In this document: positions 31,478-33,023 of the stretch, in pieces
Numbering within the stretch: the stretch's first letter is position 1
Layout of the letters: each line of letters opens with the position of its first letter
From: JAWXUK01 sp044432725
GTDB lineage: Bacteria > Bacillota > Clostridia > Oscillospirales > Oscillospiraceae
Assembly (NCBI GenBank): GCA_044432725.1
Contig: JAWXUL010000028.1
Coordinates: forward strand, 1 to 33,023
Length of the DNA: 33,023 nt
Reading direction: 5' to 3'
Made by a program: the position numbers and the translations under genes
Notes under the pieces: generated by a model
What the model was told of the DNA's origin: nothing
The model's database searches: none
Seen by the model: the letters and a program-made list of their open reading frames with translations, nothing else

Positions 31478-32887
31478 TTAGTTCTTTTTTTCACTCTTAT
31501 TTTTCTTGCTGTTATTCTCTTTTTTTGTCTTATCATTTTTCTTACTATTGTCAATTTTGTCGTTATTTTCTAATTCAGCTGCGTGTTTGATATACTCAGC
31601 GCTGTGCATGATTTCTTTTTGCTCGTCTTTTCGCTCATAAACATAAGTATCTTCGGGCATATTCTTCTTTTTCAGTTGGTATTTAATCAAGCGACTGAGC
31701 ATACTATAGATCGTCGCAAAGACAGGTACCCCTAGAATCATTCCTGCCAAGCCAAAAAGTCCACTAAATAAAATAATGGAAAACAGTACCCAGAAACTAC
31801 TTAGGCCTGTGGAATCGCCCAAAATCTTTGGCCCCAGTATATTGCCATCAAATTGTTGCAAGATCACAATAAAGACAAAGAAGTAAAGACTTTGCATGGG
31901 ACTGACCAGAAAAATCAAAATACCACAAGGTATCCCACCGATAAATGGTCCAAAAAATGGAATAATATTCGTCACACCGATAATGGTGGCAACCAGTGGC
32001 ACATAGGGCAAACCAAGGAGATATGCCCCCACCAAAGCGATGATGCCAACAATGAAAGAATCCAGCAGCTTCCCATTGATAAAGCCACTCATAATATTGT
32101 AAGCATTGCGTATCTCATCTAAGAGGAAGTCTGCCCATTGTACCGGAAGAAAAGCATAACAGAATTTTTTCCCTTGGGCTGCAAAGGTGCGTTTTCTGGC
32201 TAAAAGGTAAACTGAAACAATGATAGAAACAACAGTATCCAGAAAAAAGGACAAAATCCAACCCATCACCAAGGTGACTCCTGACATCACACCAGAAAGA
32301 TGTGGCAAAAGAGAATCCTTTGCAAAGAGTAATATCTCTTCCACTGAATTGATTTTAGGTATCACCTCGTTGCGTATCCAATTATCCAATCCGACCAGAG
32401 TACTTTCATAAACTGGAGCAATTTTCTCATAAATATCAGGGTAATCTTTGAAAAATTCTGCAAGCCACGCAGGTGTCGCTAAGGAAAAATCTTCTGGAAT
32501 GGAATTGAATAAGTTTTCTATACTTAAATATAGTTCTGGCAATAGCATGGCAAGGAGGAGATAAAAAACAAAAAAGGCGATGAGTTGGCTGACAAAAATA
32601 GCCAATCCATTGCTTATGCTCCTTTTTTTCTCCTGATTTTCTGTACTTAGATTCTTCACAAAAAAATGAAAAAAATACTCATGAATGGGCGAGAGCAAAA
32701 AGGCAATCACAGCCCCTGCGTAAACAGGAGTCAAAATGTCATTTACTTCCCGAAGAAAAGCCACTACTTGGGTGATGTTTGATACAAAAAAGTAAAAACC
32801 TATGGCGAGAACCATAACAGACAAAGAAATTGCTGCTATGTTTAAATGTTTTTTCGATGTTTCAGGATGGTTAAACTCAGAATTCAT
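31478..32887 (-). CDS. AI-2E family transporter (PerM/YtvI-like permease)
   Basis: This 469-aa protein has about seven to eight hydrophobic helices and the AI-2E/PerM layout: an N-terminal pair of helices, a long extracytoplasmic loop (about 120-200), then a C-terminal helical block with GPFIGGIP, GNILGPKILGDSTGLS and GLFGLAGMILGVPVFA. The last 45 residues are a Lys/Asn-rich tail. A TTG start 21 nt upstream is possible, but the ATG at 32887 has AGAGG 6 nt before it. The family name comes from one member; actual substrates vary and include export and ion-linked functions, so AI-2 transport is not implied. It leads a two-gene unit with the SBP-GGDEF protein. Confidence 0.85.
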   Translation of the reverse strand: MNSEFNHPETSKKHLNIAAISLSVMVLAIGFYFFVSNITQVVAFLREVNDILTPVYAGAVIAFLLSPIHEYFFHFFVKNLSTENQEKKRSISNGLAIFVSQLIAFFVFYLLLAMLLPELYLSIENLFNSIPEDFSLATPAWLAEFFKDYPDIYEKIAPVYESTLVGLDNWIRNEVIPKINSVEEILLFAKDSLLPHLSGVMSGVTLVMGWILSFFLDTVVSIIVSVYLLARKRTFAAQGKKFCYAFLPVQWADFLLDEIRNAYNIMSGFINGKLLDSFIVGIIALVGAYLLGLPYVPLVATIIGVTNIIPFFGPFIGGIPCGILIFLVSPMQSLYFFVFIVILQQFDGNILGPKILGDSTGLSSFWVLFSIILFSGLFGLAGMILGVPVFATIYSMLSRLIKYQLKKKNMPEDTYVYERKDEQKEIMHSAEYIKHAAELENNDKIDNSKKNDKTKKENNSKKNKSEKKN

Positions 32888-32967
32888 AGAATACCTCTTT
32901 CTCAACAAGAAAGGACCACTCCTGTGACAGAGAGCTTTTTAGGTCGATTTTGTCGATATTCTGTTTT

Positions 32968-32997
32968 ATTATAGCACATTAAACCAGCCATTGTCAA
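32968..32997 (-). promoter_or_regulatory. Promoter of the AI-2E permease-GGDEF unit
   Basis: On the - strand, TTGACA (32992-32997) and TATAAT (32968-32973) are separated by 18 bp, with an extended -10 TGC before the -10 box. Transcription should begin near 32961, giving a leader of about 74 nt. Confidence 0.75.
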
Positions 32998-33023
32998 GGC
33001 AAAGAGAGAGGAAGATCGTAACA

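Noticed and set aside
1..33023. CRISPR arrays, tRNA or rRNA genes, prophage genes
   Set aside because: I saw no regularly spaced repeats, no cloverleaf-like sequence in the gaps and no phage structural or integrase genes.

Overview
The window looks like chromosome of an anaerobic, low-GC Gram-positive bacterium of the class Clostridia, probably Lachnospirales or a relative. The evidence is sigma-A type promoters with 17-18 bp spacers, strong AGGAGG ribosome binding sites, a Gram-positive lipoprotein signal, small clostridial-type proteins (a 46-aa CXXC protein beside a membrane 4Fe-4S protein), several membrane GGDEF proteins, and sulfatases that all use the cysteine-type active site found in anaerobes.

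Region 1 (about 1-17.8 kb) reads as a catabolic island for a sulfated galactan, most likely carrageenan-derived oligosaccharides. The left edge may hold the tail of an IS30-like transposase. A GntR/FCD regulator, an enolase-superfamily cycloisomerase/dehydratase and an aldehyde dehydrogenase follow on the + strand, then a hairpin terminator and two sulfatases. A convergent pair on the - strand encodes an FAD-dependent oxidoreductase and a GH127 enzyme. Across a 500-bp divergent promoter region lies a second + operon: a GH110-type alpha-1,3-galactosidase, two more sulfatases and a GH2 beta-galactosidase. These parts fit an exo-acting intracellular route. Sulfatases would remove sulfate, GH127 would release 3,6-anhydro-galactose, GH110 would release alpha-1,3-linked galactose, and GH2 would remove beta-linked galactose. 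The aldehyde dehydrogenase and cycloisomerase would then oxidise and open 3,6-anhydro-galactose to a 2-keto-3-deoxy sugar acid. No protein in the island has a signal peptide. No transporter, endo-carrageenase or sulfatase-maturating enzyme is present, so the locus is incomplete on its own.

Region 2 (about 17.9-25.5 kb, - strand) is a signalling operon: a GGDEF-EAL protein, a two-TM GGDEF protein, a membrane-anchored oligopeptide-type (family 5) substrate-binding protein without an ABC transporter, and a multi-PAS GGDEF protein.

Region 3 (about 25.6-29.3 kb) has a small CXXC protein with a NapH-like membrane ferredoxin, a 53-aa small protein on the other strand, and a lipoprotein GH5 enzyme resembling exo-beta-1,3-glucanases.

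Region 4 (about 29.4-33.0 kb, - strand) has an AI-2E family permease followed by a diguanylate cyclase with two extracellular family 3 substrate-binding domains. Four GGDEF proteins within 14 kb, next to orphan substrate-binding proteins, suggest that external small molecules are coupled to c-di-GMP here.

All assignments come from reading motifs and context; no database search was run.
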